Assembly: GCA_945957305.1 (NCBI GenBank)
Contig: CAMFLN010000160.1
Span: 1-6,836, forward strand
DNA: 6,836 nucleotides
Reading direction: 5' to 3'
Source: an uncultured Planctomycetaceae bacterium
GTDB lineage: Bacteria > Planctomycetota > Planctomycetia > Pirellulales > JACPPG01
In this document: positions 1 through 6,203 of the stretch, in pieces
Position numbering within the stretch: the first letter of the stretch is position 1
How the letters are laid out: each line of letters begins with the position of its first letter
The notes under the pieces: model-generated
The model's database searches: none
What the model was told of the DNA's origin: nothing
What the model saw: only the letters and a program-made list of their open reading frames with translations
Translations under genes and position numbers: made by a program

Positions 1-816
1 CTCCCACACCGTGCGCATGGCACGCATCGTGGCAGCATCATCGACCGTGAGGATCTCGTCGACGCTGTTTTGAATCACGGCGAAGGTCAGCTCGCCGAGC
101 GAAGTGCGCAGGCCATCGGCAACGGTTTGCGGATTCTCGGCCGGCACGATGTGGCCAGCCGCGAGCGAGCGCTGCGCGTCGTCGGCTCCTGCCGGCTCGG
201 CGCCGATGACCAATGCCGTCGGTCGCTGTGTGCGGACGACGATCGCCGTGCCGCTGAGCAAGCCGCCGCCTCCGACCGGCGCCATCACGACGTCCAATTC
301 AGGAATCTCGCACAGCAGCTCGAGCGCCGCCGTGCCTTGCCCAGCAATGATCCGCGCATCGTTGTAGGGGTGAATGAAGACCGCGCCGGTGCGGCGCACC
401 ACTTCGTCGGCTGCGGCCTCGCGGGCGGCCACGGTCGGCGCGCACTCGACGATTTCAGCTCCATAGCCCGCCACGGCGGCCCGCTTCACGGCCGGGGCGC
501 TGGTCGGCATGACGATCGTCGCCGCGATGCCACGCATCCGCGCCGCGAGCGCCAGGGCCTGGGCATGATTGCCCGAGGAGTGGGTCACCACGCCGCGCCG
601 CGCTTCCTCGTCCGACAGCGACAGCACGGCATTGGTTGCGCCACGAAACTTGAAGGCGCCGACCTTTTGAAAATTCTCGCACTTGAAAAAGACCTTGGCG
701 CCGGTGGTCGTGTCGAAATAGTGCGAACGGAGCACCGGGGTCTGATGCGCTAGGCCAACCAGCCGGGCCGCGGCCTGGCGAACGTCGGCCATCTCGGGAG
801 TGGACGGCTGCCCCAT
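1..816 (-). CDS. Serine racemase / threonine-serine dehydratase family PLP enzyme (3' partial)
   Basis: Predicted cytosolic fold-type II PLP enzyme that removes ammonia from L-threonine or L-serine to give 2-oxobutyrate or pyruvate, or racemises serine. I translated the minus strand by hand: 272 residues run in frame to the window edge. Visible: the PLP-lysine motif FKFRGA with K56; SSGNH at 80-84 with S81 as the candidate re-face base, 25 residues after the lysine; the phosphate-binding glycine loop VGGGG at 181-185; and EPAGADD at 207-213, whose E207, A211 and D213 match the spacing of the Mg-binding site of serine racemase. The family is usually 310-340 residues, so some 40-60 C-terminal residues lie outside; no regulatory ACT domain can be judged. 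The start is fixed by GAGGAG 9 bases upstream. It follows the Rieske gene by 41 bases and is probably co-transcribed. Family assignment is sure; racemase versus dehydratase is open. Confidence 0.93.
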   Translation of the reverse strand, partial: MGQPSTPEMADVRQAAARLVGLAHQTPVLRSHYFDTTTGAKVFFKCENFQKVGAFKFRGATNAVLSLSDEEARRGVVTHSSGNHAQALALAARMRGIAATIVMPTSAPAVKRAAVAGYGAEIVECAPTVAAREAAADEVVRRTGAVFIHPYNDARIIAGQGTAALELLCEIPELDVVMAPVGGGGLLSGTAIVVRTQRPTALVIGAEPAGADDAQRSLAAGHIVPAENPQTVADGLRTSLGELTFAVIQNSVDEILTVDDAATMRAMRTVWE

Positions 817-825
817 CGCTGGTCA

Positions 826-831
826 CTCCTC
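826..831 (-). promoter_or_regulatory. Ribosome binding site of the dehydratase gene
   Basis: GAGGAG on the minus strand, 9 bases before the ATG at 816. It is the best Shine-Dalgarno sequence in the window. It supports ATG 816 over an out-of-frame GTG at 826, and lies inside the 41-base gap after the Rieske stop codon. Confidence 0.7.
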
Positions 832-857
832 GCCAATGTTAACGCGAACGGTCAGAA

Positions 858-1166
858 TTACGGCACGCGGACCTGGATTTCGTCACCGACGACGCGCACT
901 TCGAAACGGTCGATCTTCACCTTCGGATTATCGCACCACACGCCGCTTTCGACGTTGAAACGCCAGGCATGCCAAGGGCAAGTGACGACTCCTTGATGCA
1001 CCTGGCCGGCCCCCAGCGAAGCGCCCATGTGAGGGCAGAGATCGTCGATCGCGTGATAGCCGTCACCCGAGTTGAAGACCGCTACCAGCCGGCCGTTGAC
1101 GGTAAAAGTATCGCCGCGCCCGGCGGGGATCGAGCCAACCTTGGCAACAGTGACGAAATCGGACAT
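858..1166 (-). CDS. Stand-alone Rieske [2Fe-2S] ferredoxin-like protein
   Basis: A 102-residue protein made of one Rieske domain. The cluster ligands are all present: C44-P-H46 and, after 16 residues, C63-P-W-H66. It therefore should bind a [2Fe-2S] cluster through two Cys and two His and carry single electrons in the cytosol; no signal peptide or membrane anchor is seen. Size and sequence type resemble biphenyl-dioxygenase ferredoxins (BphF-like) and the NirD small subunit of nitrite reductase. No oxygenase, reductase or nitrite reductase large subunit is next to it, so its partner is unknown. The reading frame stays open upstream to 1526, but that extension overlaps the start of the divergent aldolase gene and has no Rieske-type sequence, so ATG 1166 beginning MSDFVTVAKV was chosen. 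It heads a likely operon with the downstream dehydratase. Confidence 0.9.
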   Translation of the reverse strand: MSDFVTVAKVGSIPAGRGDTFTVNGRLVAVFNSGDGYHAIDDLCPHMGASLGAGQVHQGVVTCPWHAWRFNVESGVWCDNPKVKIDRFEVRVVGDEIQVRVP

Positions 1167-1233
1167 CGTGGCATCTCGGGTCGAATTAGAGGGCAGCGCG
1201 AGAAAGCATTTCCCAAGCGGCCGAGAGAAGTTT

Positions 1234-1239
1234 ATTCTA
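1234..1239 (-). promoter_or_regulatory. Candidate -10 box (TAGAAT) for the Rieske operon
   Basis: TAGAAT on the minus strand, 67 bases before the Rieske start codon in the 139-base divergent gap. It matches five of six positions of TATAAT. I see no convincing TTGACA-like box at the expected distance, so this is a weak candidate. The same hexamer occurs upstream of the phosphatase gene. No clear promoter for the divergent aldolase gene was found in this gap. Confidence 0.25.
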
Positions 1240-1305
1240 GCCGTGCTGCACGGAATAGGGGCCGTCCGTGGTCGATCCGCATTCACCGAGCTTAACGAAC
1301 GCAAC

Positions 1306-2103
1306 ATGAGAACCAACATCGTCAAACGTAAACTCCGCGAGGGGAAGCCGTCGTACGGCACCTGGCTTTCGATGGGCGATCTGTTCGCCACGCGGATCAT
1401 TGCCCGGCTGGGCTTCGACTGGCTGACGCTCGATCTGGAGCATTCGCCGATCGACTGGTCGCAAGCGGCCATGATCTTTGCCGCCATTGCCGATGCCGGT
1501 TGCATTCCGCTGGCCCGGGTCCCCAAGGGAAACCACGACTACATCAAGCGCGTGCTCGATGGCGGGGCCTGGGGGATCGTGGTGCCGATGGTCGACACGG
1601 TCGAGCAGGCGCAGATCGCGATCCGCGCGGCCAAGTATCCACCGGTCGGCAATCGCAGCCTGGGGGGCGGCATGCACAACTTGAACTTCGACGCCTCGGT
1701 CGGCGAGTACTTTGCCCGGGCGAATGACGAAATCTTGGTCATCTTGCAAACCGAAAGCCCGACGGGCGTGAAGAACGCCGAAGAGATTTATTCGCTGCCG
1801 GGGGTCGACGGCATTTTTGTCGGCCCGGTCGACTTGCGGGCGAACATGCGCTCGCCCGACGGCAAAGAAGCCAGCGACCAGGAGTTCGAAGACATGCTGC
1901 AGCGCGTCGTGGACATCGGCAAGAAGACCGGCACGCCAACCGGCATGCACACGATGGAGATCGACGCGGCGCTCGCTCGCGCGAAGCAGGGGATGCAGTT
2001 CATCGCCATCGGCAGCGAGCTACGGATGATGACACAACGCGCGCAGGAAATCGTGCGCGCCGTCAACCCCGAGGCGGGCGAGAAGAACCTGGCGCGCTAT
2101 TAG
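1306..2103 (+). CDS. HpcH/HpaI-family class II aldolase (2-oxo acid aldolase)
   Basis: A 265-residue TIM-barrel enzyme of the HpcH/HpaI family, which includes 4-hydroxy-2-oxoheptanedioate aldolase, 2-dehydro-3-deoxyglucarate aldolase (GarL) and 2-keto-3-deoxy-L-rhamnonate aldolase (RhmA). These cleave 2-oxo acids to pyruvate plus an aldehyde using a divalent metal. The expected residues are visible: H46 in DLEHSP (general base), R71 in ARVP (pyruvate binding), D85 in LDGGAWGIVVP, and metal ligands E150 in LQTES and D176 in GPVDLRANM. YPPVGNRSLGGG at 111-122 corresponds to the family's YPPxGxRG segment. Length is typical. The frame is open upstream to 1072 but that part overlaps the Rieske gene, so ATG 1306 was chosen; its ribosome binding site is poor. 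The substrate cannot be named from sequence. It is transcribed divergently from the Rieske/dehydratase pair. Confidence 0.92.
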   Translation: MRTNIVKRKLREGKPSYGTWLSMGDLFATRIIARLGFDWLTLDLEHSPIDWSQAAMIFAAIADAGCIPLARVPKGNHDYIKRVLDGGAWGIVVPMVDTVEQAQIAIRAAKYPPVGNRSLGGGMHNLNFDASVGEYFARANDEILVILQTESPTGVKNAEEIYSLPGVDGIFVGPVDLRANMRSPDGKEASDQEFEDMLQRVVDIGKKTGTPTGMHTMEIDAALARAKQGMQFIAIGSELRMMTQRAQEIVRAVNPEAGEKNLARY

Positions 2104-2155
2104 TGCACCAGTCCTTCGCTGTGATGATTTTTTCGCTATCGACAGATAAGCATGC

Positions 2156-2333
2156 AGAAGAATGAATCGCGAAAACACGAAAACACGAAAACACGAAAAT
2201 GCGATAAGGAGCGGAGGAAGTGAGTCTGCGAGCCTGCGGAGAATCTGAAGGATGGACAATTAGATCTCAAGCACAGAGTCTCCACTTTTTTACGGGTTTT
2301 TCGTGCTTTCGCGTTTTCGTGATTCATTCTTCT
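2156..2333. repeat. Inverted-repeat element with 36-base arms
   Basis: The left arm (2156-2191) and the reverse complement of the right arm (2298-2333) agree at 33 of 36 positions, including a perfect 13-base outer part, agaagaatgaatc. The arms enclose 106 bases. The left arm holds three perfect tandem copies of gaaaacac (2171-2194) plus a decayed fourth; the right arm has diverged copies. A further shared TAAGCA lies just outside each arm. As RNA it would form one long hairpin ending 32 bases before the Tm-1-like start codon. It carries no transposase. Short open frames over it are translations of the repeat, not genes. It is probably a dispersed non-coding element, but copy number cannot be seen from here. 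Confidence 0.75.
2171..2202 (+). repeat. Tandem 8-base repeat, gaaaacac x3 plus one degenerate copy
   Basis: Copies at 2171-2178, 2179-2186 and 2187-2194 are identical; 2195-2202 reads gaaaatgc. The array forms most of the left arm of the larger inverted repeat. It has no spacers and so is not a CRISPR array. Confidence 0.9.
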
Positions 2334-2365
2334 TGCTTACTCCATTGTGGCATCGACTTCCGCCC

Positions 2366-3628
2366 ATGAGCGTCTACGTACTGGCGACTCTCGATACCAA
2401 GGGGCGCGAAGCAGAGTTCTTGCGCCAGCGGTTGCGACAGTGTGGGGCGCAGGTCACGCTGGTCGACACCGGGGCTCTCGGCGCCGCGTCAAGTGTGGCG
2501 GATATCTCGCGCGAAGAATTCTTTAGCGCAGGCGGTTATGCGCTCGCCGATCTCGTGGCTGCTGCTGATCGTGGTCGCGCCATCACAGCGGCGGCCGACA
2601 GCGCCGAAAAATTAATTCAGCAGCATCACGCCGCGGGACGCGTCTCGGGCGTGCTGGCGTTGGGGGGCTCGGCCGGCAGCACAATCGGTTCGGCCGCCAT
2701 GCGGTCTCTACCGCTGGGCGTGCCGAAGCTGCTGGTGAGCACGCTGGCTTCGGGGCAGGTGCGGCACTACGTGGGCGACAAAGACATTTTGCTGCTCAAT
2801 GCCGTGGTCGACATCGCGGGGCTGAATCGGATCAGCCGCACGATTCTCGACGAGGCCGCCCGAGCGATGGCTGGCATGGTTTGTTATCCGGCAGCGCCAG
2901 CCGGCAGTGCGGAGAAGCCGCTCGTAGCGGCCACGATGTTTGGCGTTACGACCCCCTGCGTCGAGCGCGCCCGGCAGACGCTGGAGAAGGCCGGCTACGA
3001 AGTGCTCGTCTTTCATGCGACCGGCAGTGGCGGGCAGGCGATGGAATCGCTTATCGCCGACGGCCTGATCGCCGGAGTGCTCGACATCACGACGACTGAG
3101 CTGGCCGATGATCTGGTGGGCGGGATGCTTACCGCCGGGCCCGATCGATTGACCGCGGCCGGGCGTGCCGGCATCCCGCAGGTTGTCTCGGTCGGTGCGA
3201 CCGACATGGTGAACTTTCACGCGCGCGAGACCGTGCCGCAGCGTTTTGCCGAGCGGACGTTCTATCAACACAACTCCAACGTCACGCTGATGCGCACCAC
3301 GGTGGAAGACAACGCCCGGATCGGCGCGGACATCGGGCGAAAAGTCGCGGCCGCGCGCGGAGCGACGGTTGTCATGCTGCCCGAGCGCGGCGTCTCGGCG
3401 ATTGATCGTGCGGGACAGCCCTTTGACGACCCGGCGGCGCGGCAGGCATTGTTCGATGAGTTGCGCCGTAATGCAGGGGGGACCGAGGTCGTCTCGCTAG
3501 ACCTGCACATCAACGACGCGCAGTTCGCCGACGCGGCGGCGGCGCGTTTGATCGCCATGCTCCGTGCGGGAGCAGTGGGCAGCGGGCAGGGAATAGTCGG
3601 CGGAGGGCAGCGGGCAGAGGGCAGTTAA
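2366..3628 (+). CDS. Tm-1-like ATP-binding protein (UPF0261 family)
   Basis: A 420-residue protein of the Tm-1-like/UPF0261 family, whose plant member, tomato Tm-1, blocks tomato mosaic virus replication; the bacterial role is unknown. Two domains are expected: about 1-180 (opening with VYVLATLDTKGREAEFLRQR, then a Gly-rich LALGGSAGST at 97-106 and STLASGQVRHYVGDKD at 125-140, probably the nucleotide site) and about 185-400 (MFGVTTPCV at 191-199, VFHATGSGGQAMESLIADG at 215-233). The family normally ends near residue 400; here residues from about 403 (GAVGSGQG onward) are encoded by a GGGCAG repeat and look like an acquired tail. ATG 2366 was chosen because the 21 codons before it lie in the inverted-repeat element. 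No Shine-Dalgarno sequence is apparent. The next gene encodes the partner domain of plant Tm-1. Confidence 0.9.
   Translation: MSVYVLATLDTKGREAEFLRQRLRQCGAQVTLVDTGALGAASSVADISREEFFSAGGYALADLVAAADRGRAITAAADSAEKLIQQHHAAGRVSGVLALGGSAGSTIGSAAMRSLPLGVPKLLVSTLASGQVRHYVGDKDILLLNAVVDIAGLNRISRTILDEAARAMAGMVCYPAAPAGSAEKPLVAATMFGVTTPCVERARQTLEKAGYEVLVFHATGSGGQAMESLIADGLIAGVLDITTTELADDLVGGMLTAGPDRLTAAGRAGIPQVVSVGATDMVNFHARETVPQRFAERTFYQHNSNVTLMRTTVEDNARIGADIGRKVAAARGATVVMLPERGVSAIDRAGQPFDDPAARQALFDELRRNAGGTEVVSLDLHINDAQFADAAAARLIAMLRAGAVGSGQGIVGGGQRAEGS
3570..3624 (+). repeat. GGGCAG heptamer repeat overlapping the 3' end of the Tm-1-like gene
   Basis: GGGCAG occurs at 3577, 3584, 3605, 3612 and 3619, with a degenerate GAGCAG at 3570, so two blocks of three seven-base units are separated by 15 bases. 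The repeat is translated as the last 18 or so residues of the Tm-1-like protein and ends directly at its TAA stop (3626-3628). I regard it as a low-complexity dispersed intergenic repeat that has been read into the gene. Confidence 0.75.
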
Positions 3629-3637
3629 AACAGGGTG

Positions 3638-3662
3638 CCAGACGTACTCTCGTCGCGTCTGG
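3638..3662 (+). repeat. Small inverted repeat after the Tm-1-like gene
   Basis: ccagacg (3638-3644) and cgtctgg (3656-3662) are perfect 7-base complements around an 11-base loop, starting 10 bases after the stop codon. It might act as a transcription end or processing hairpin, but no run of T follows it, so it is not a standard intrinsic terminator. The remaining 141 bases before the next gene hold nothing else firm; TTGGAC at 3687 and TAAGAT at 3708 form only a poor promoter match with a 15-base spacer. Confidence 0.35.
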
Positions 3663-3791
3663 ACAAGTTGGTTGAAGCGCACCACATTGGACCGAAACCA
3701 AATAACTTAAGATTGTCGTGTCGCGTGCCGCTGGCGCTACGTAACACAGTCCTTTAGCGTGTGCTTCGCAAGAGCCACGGTCGATCTCGGC

Positions 3792-3797
3792 AAAGGA
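3792..3797 (+). promoter_or_regulatory. Ribosome binding site of the PEP-hydrolase-like gene
   Basis: AAAGGA, six bases before ATG 3804. It decides the start against the upstream in-frame ATG at 3759, which would add 15 residues unlike the family. Confidence 0.6.
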
Positions 3798-3803
3798 TCT
3801 CCA

Positions 3804-4646
3804 ATGGCTCTGTTCTCGCGGGAAAAAATACTAACGGGCTTGCGGGCCAAAGTTGCCGCCGGGCAGCCGATTATCGGTGGCGGGGCGGGCACGGGGCTCA
3901 GCGCCAAGCTTTCCGAAGCCGGCGGCATCGACCTCTTAGTGATTTACAACTCGGGCCGCTTTCGCATGGCGGGGCGTGGCTCGCTGTCGGGGCTCATGCC
4001 CTATGGCGATGCCAACGGCATCGTGATGGAAATGGCCCGCGAGGTGTTGCCGATCGTTACTCATACGCCGGTGCTGGCCGGTGTCTGTGGCACTGATCCC
4101 TTCCGCGTGATGAAACTGTTTCTGCGTGAGGTCGATCGCGCCGGCTTCTCGGGCGTCCAGAATTTTCCGACGGTCGGACTGATCGATGGTACGTTCCGCG
4201 CGAACCTCGAAGAGACCGGCATGGGCTTTGGTCTCGAAGTCGACATGATCCGCGAAGCCTGCGCGATCGGGTTGCTCACGACGCCATATGCTTTCAATCC
4301 GGACGAGGCCGCAGCGCTGGCCAAGGCGGGGGCCGACATTCTGATTCCGCACATGGGGCTTACGACCAAAGGCTCGATCGGCGCCCAGACGGCCTTGACC
4401 CTCGAGGAGTCGGTCACAAGTGTCCAGGCCATGCATGATGCGGCCAAGCGGGTCAAGCCCGACATCCTGGTACTGTGCCACGGCGGACCGATCGCCGAGC
4501 CGGCCGATGCACAATACGTGCTCGACCGTACCGAGGGAGTGGTCGGTTTTTACGGCGCCAGCTCGATGGAACGACTGCCGGTCGAGCCAGCCATCACCGA
4601 CCGGGTGCGGGAATTTACGCAATTGAAATTCCGCGCCGCGAAGTGA
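3804..4646 (+). CDS. Phosphoenolpyruvate hydrolase-like TIM-barrel protein
   Basis: A 280-residue cytosolic protein of the PEP-hydrolase-like family (formerly described as TIM-barrel signal transduction protein), which is also the C-terminal domain of plant Tm-1. Typical segments are seen along the whole length: [20 protein letters not shown] at 22-41, [19 protein letters not shown] at 45-63, PYGDAN at 66-71, [12 protein letters not shown] at 89-100, [16 protein letters not shown] at 117-132, EETGMGF at 136-142, [17 protein letters not shown] at 224-240 and [14 protein letters not shown] at 248-261. The complete barrel seems intact. The actual reaction is not established for this family; hydrolysis or another conversion of a PEP- or pyruvate-like compound is suggested only by fold relatives. 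It lies 175 bases behind the Tm-1-like gene on the same strand, the usual pairing, so the two products probably form one functional unit. Confidence 0.9.
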   Translation: MALFSREKILTGLRAKVAAGQPIIGGGAGTGLSAKLSEAGGIDLLVIYNSGRFRMAGRGSLSGLMPYGDANGIVMEMAREVLPIVTHTPVLAGVCGTDPFRVMKLFLREVDRAGFSGVQNFPTVGLIDGTFRANLEETGMGFGLEVDMIREACAIGLLTTPYAFNPDEAAALAKAGADILIPHMGLTTKGSIGAQTALTLEESVTSVQAMHDAAKRVKPDILVLCHGGPIAEPADAQYVLDRTEGVVGFYGASSMERLPVEPAITDRVREFTQLKFRAAK

Positions 4647-4708
4647 CACACAACTCTCGGGCGACGGTCACGTAGGCCGCCGTACGCCAAGGCTCTGGAC
4701 CGATCGGG

Positions 4709-4728
4709 TAGAATGTCCTGCCGCGGCA
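4709..4728 (+). promoter_or_regulatory. Candidate promoter -10 box with adjacent palindrome, phosphatase leader
   Basis: TAGAAT (4709-4714) lies 199 bases before the phosphatase start and is followed by the perfect 10-base palindrome tgccgcggca (4719-4728), which would sit over the transcription start. There is no good -35 hexamer at the normal distance, so an alternative sigma factor, an activator, or chance are all possible. The position would give a 5' leader of nearly 200 bases. Confidence 0.25.
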
Positions 4729-4793
4729 TGTGCATCTCGCGACATTGCGCGGCACGGGGGACGCTCGCCAGCGACGTATTCGGTGGGCGCCTA

Positions 4794-4828
4794 CGGCTAC
4801 CGGCTAAACGGGATGCGACTATCGGCTA
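4794..4828 (+). repeat. CGGCTA repeats in the phosphatase upstream region
   Basis: CGGCTA at 4794, 4801 and 4823. The first two are exactly seven bases apart; the third is 22 bases further, near but not on the same period. They could be a regulator site or chance similarity in GC-rich DNA. Confidence 0.25.
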
Positions 4829-4855
4829 GACATGTTGCGGCCGCCGGGTCAATTG

Positions 4856-4871
4856 GTTGCCATGCGGCAAC
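4856..4871 (+). promoter_or_regulatory. Hairpin in the 5' leader of the phosphatase gene
   Basis: gttgcc and ggcaac are perfect 6-base complements around the four-base loop atgc, 42 bases before the start codon. No T run follows, so it is not a terminator. It may be a leader stem affecting translation or RNA stability. Confidence 0.35.
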
Positions 4872-4903
4872 TCGCACCAGCGACGTTACAACGCTCACTT
4901 CCT

Positions 4904-4908
4904 AGGAA
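4904..4908 (+). promoter_or_regulatory. Ribosome binding site of the phosphatase gene
   Basis: AGGAA, five bases before ATG 4914. It favours this start (MATAFELTQ) over the in-frame ATG at 4857, which lies inside a hairpin and would add 19 residues. Confidence 0.5.
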
Positions 4909-4913
4909 CCATC

Positions 4914-6203
4914 ATGGCTACCGCCTTTGAACTAACGCAGGGGACCTGGCAGGATCGCCTCAACTATGTCGTGGCGATGATGCAAGAGATGAGCCAGGAA
5001 CAGGACCCGCAAAAAATGGTCCAGGCCTATGCCACGCGCGTGCGCAAGTTGCTGCCGGGCGATCGCTGGCTGGCGATCAGTCGCCGGGGGCTCGAGCCGC
5101 CGCACTCCCGCATTACACGCTCGACGCTGTTCAAGCAGGCGATCAACCCTTGGAAAGAGGCTCACAAGCTGCCGGTGTATGACCGAGGATTGCTCCAGGA
5201 ACTGCTGTACGCCGGACAGCCGCAAATCATCAATGGCTTGAATGTCGCTGACGACGATCCGGCCGCTGAACATCTTGCCGGGCTGGAGTCATTGCTGGTG
5301 GTTCCGCACTTCGAAGGGGGCAAAGTGCTGAACATGGTAATCACCGGCAGCAGTCAGCCGGACGCGTTCGAGCATGAACGTCTGCCGGAGATGTTCTGGC
5401 TCAGCAACCTGTTTGGCCGCGCGACGCAAAACCTGGTGTTATCGGAGCAGGTGCAGTCGGCTTACGCCGCGGTGGATCACGAATTGCGCATCGTGGCCGA
5501 TATTCAGCGCTCGCTGTTGCCGGCCAGTATGCCCAACGTCCCCTCGCTGGATTTCGCCGTCGACTATCAAACGTCGCGTCGCGCCGGCGGAGATTATTAC
5601 GACTTCTTTGAAATTCCTGGCGGCAAGCTGGGTATCTTTTTGGCCGACGCCAGCGGGCACGGCACCCCGGCCACGGTGATGATGGCCATCACGCACAGCA
5701 TCGCGCATTCGTATCCCGCGTCACCATCGCCACCGGGGCGGATGCTTGAGTATCTCAACCGCCGGCTCACCTGCCGGTATACCAGCAACAACGATTCGTT
5801 CGTCACGGCGTTCTATGGCGTCTATGACCCGGCGACGCATGAAATGCAATTTTCGCTCGCGGGGCATAATCCACCGCGTTGGCGCCGCGCCGATGGAACG
5901 ATCGTAGCGCTGGGCGAAGAAGCCGGCCTTCCCTTGGGCATTCGCGGCGGAGAGTGTTACCCCGAAATGTCCTGCAAACTATCACCGGGCGATACGCTGC
6001 TGTTCTATACCGACGGCATCACCGAGGCCGCGAACGCGGCGCATCAACAATTCGGTGTTGCCGGACTCGACCGGGTGCTGTCCGGCGGGCACCGTTCGGC
6101 GGATGACGTGTTAACCGCGCTGCAAGTGGCCGTGCAGCAATTCACCGGGGACGCGGCGCCGGATGATGACCGCACGGTTCTGGCCGTGCGGGTGACGGAA
6201 TGA
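4914..6203 (+). CDS. GAF-like / SpoIIE-RsbU type PP2C serine phosphatase
   Basis: A 429-residue cytosolic protein. Residues about 15-175 form a probable sensor region of GAF type (NYVVAMMQEMSQEQDPQKMV at the start, LAGLESLLVVPHF at 121-133), linked by a helical segment (about 175-200, ending DIQRSLLP) to a metal-dependent SpoIIE/RsbU phosphatase domain at about 205-429. Catalytic acidic residues are present: D227 and D230 in AGGDYYD, D245 in LADASGHG, D367 in FYTDGITEA, and the terminal DDDRT at 417-421. Such enzymes dephosphorylate anti-anti-sigma (STAS) proteins and thereby switch sigma factor or other partner-switch pathways. No STAS protein, RsbW-like kinase or sigma factor is seen nearby, so the target is unknown. 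The upstream 267-base gap holds a candidate promoter, repeats and a hairpin, suggesting separate transcription from the metabolic genes. No membrane segments or HAMP domain are present. Confidence 0.93.
   Translation: MATAFELTQGTWQDRLNYVVAMMQEMSQEQDPQKMVQAYATRVRKLLPGDRWLAISRRGLEPPHSRITRSTLFKQAINPWKEAHKLPVYDRGLLQELLYAGQPQIINGLNVADDDPAAEHLAGLESLLVVPHFEGGKVLNMVITGSSQPDAFEHERLPEMFWLSNLFGRATQNLVLSEQVQSAYAAVDHELRIVADIQRSLLPASMPNVPSLDFAVDYQTSRRAGGDYYDFFEIPGGKLGIFLADASGHGTPATVMMAITHSIAHSYPASPSPPGRMLEYLNRRLTCRYTSNNDSFVTAFYGVYDPATHEMQFSLAGHNPPRWRRADGTIVALGEEAGLPLGIRGGECYPEMSCKLSPGDTLLFYTDGITEAANAAHQQFGVAGLDRVLSGGHRSADDVLTALQVAVQQFTGDAAPDDDRTVLAVRVTE

Noticed and set aside
70..753. 227-residue plus-strand open frame at the left edge
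   Set aside because: It is the antisense shadow of the PLP enzyme, rich in Arg, His and Gly with no domain; the minus strand reads a fully conserved protein.
858..1526. 222-residue version of the Rieske protein on the minus strand
   Set aside because: The extra 120 N-terminal residues overlap the first 220 bases of the aldolase gene in antisense and show no domain; the Rieske domain is complete from ATG 1166.
1237..1950. 237-residue minus-strand open frame opposite the aldolase
   Set aside because: Shadow frame typical of high-GC coding DNA; Arg/Asp/His-rich with no recognisable family.
1072..2103. 343-residue version of the aldolase
   Set aside because: The first 78 residues run antisense through the Rieske start and do not fit the family, which begins near MRTNIVKRKL at 1306.
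2171..2202. Short direct repeats resembling a CRISPR array
   Set aside because: Eight-base units are contiguous with no spacers, and no cas gene is present.
2020..2327. Two short overlapping minus-strand frames with FRVFVFS-type sequence
   Set aside because: They translate the gaaaacac inverted repeat; such Phe/Arg/Val peptides are repeat artefacts rather than proteins.
3936..4649. 237-residue minus-strand open frame opposite the PEP-hydrolase-like gene
   Set aside because: Antisense shadow of a fully conserved gene; no domain or ribosome binding site.
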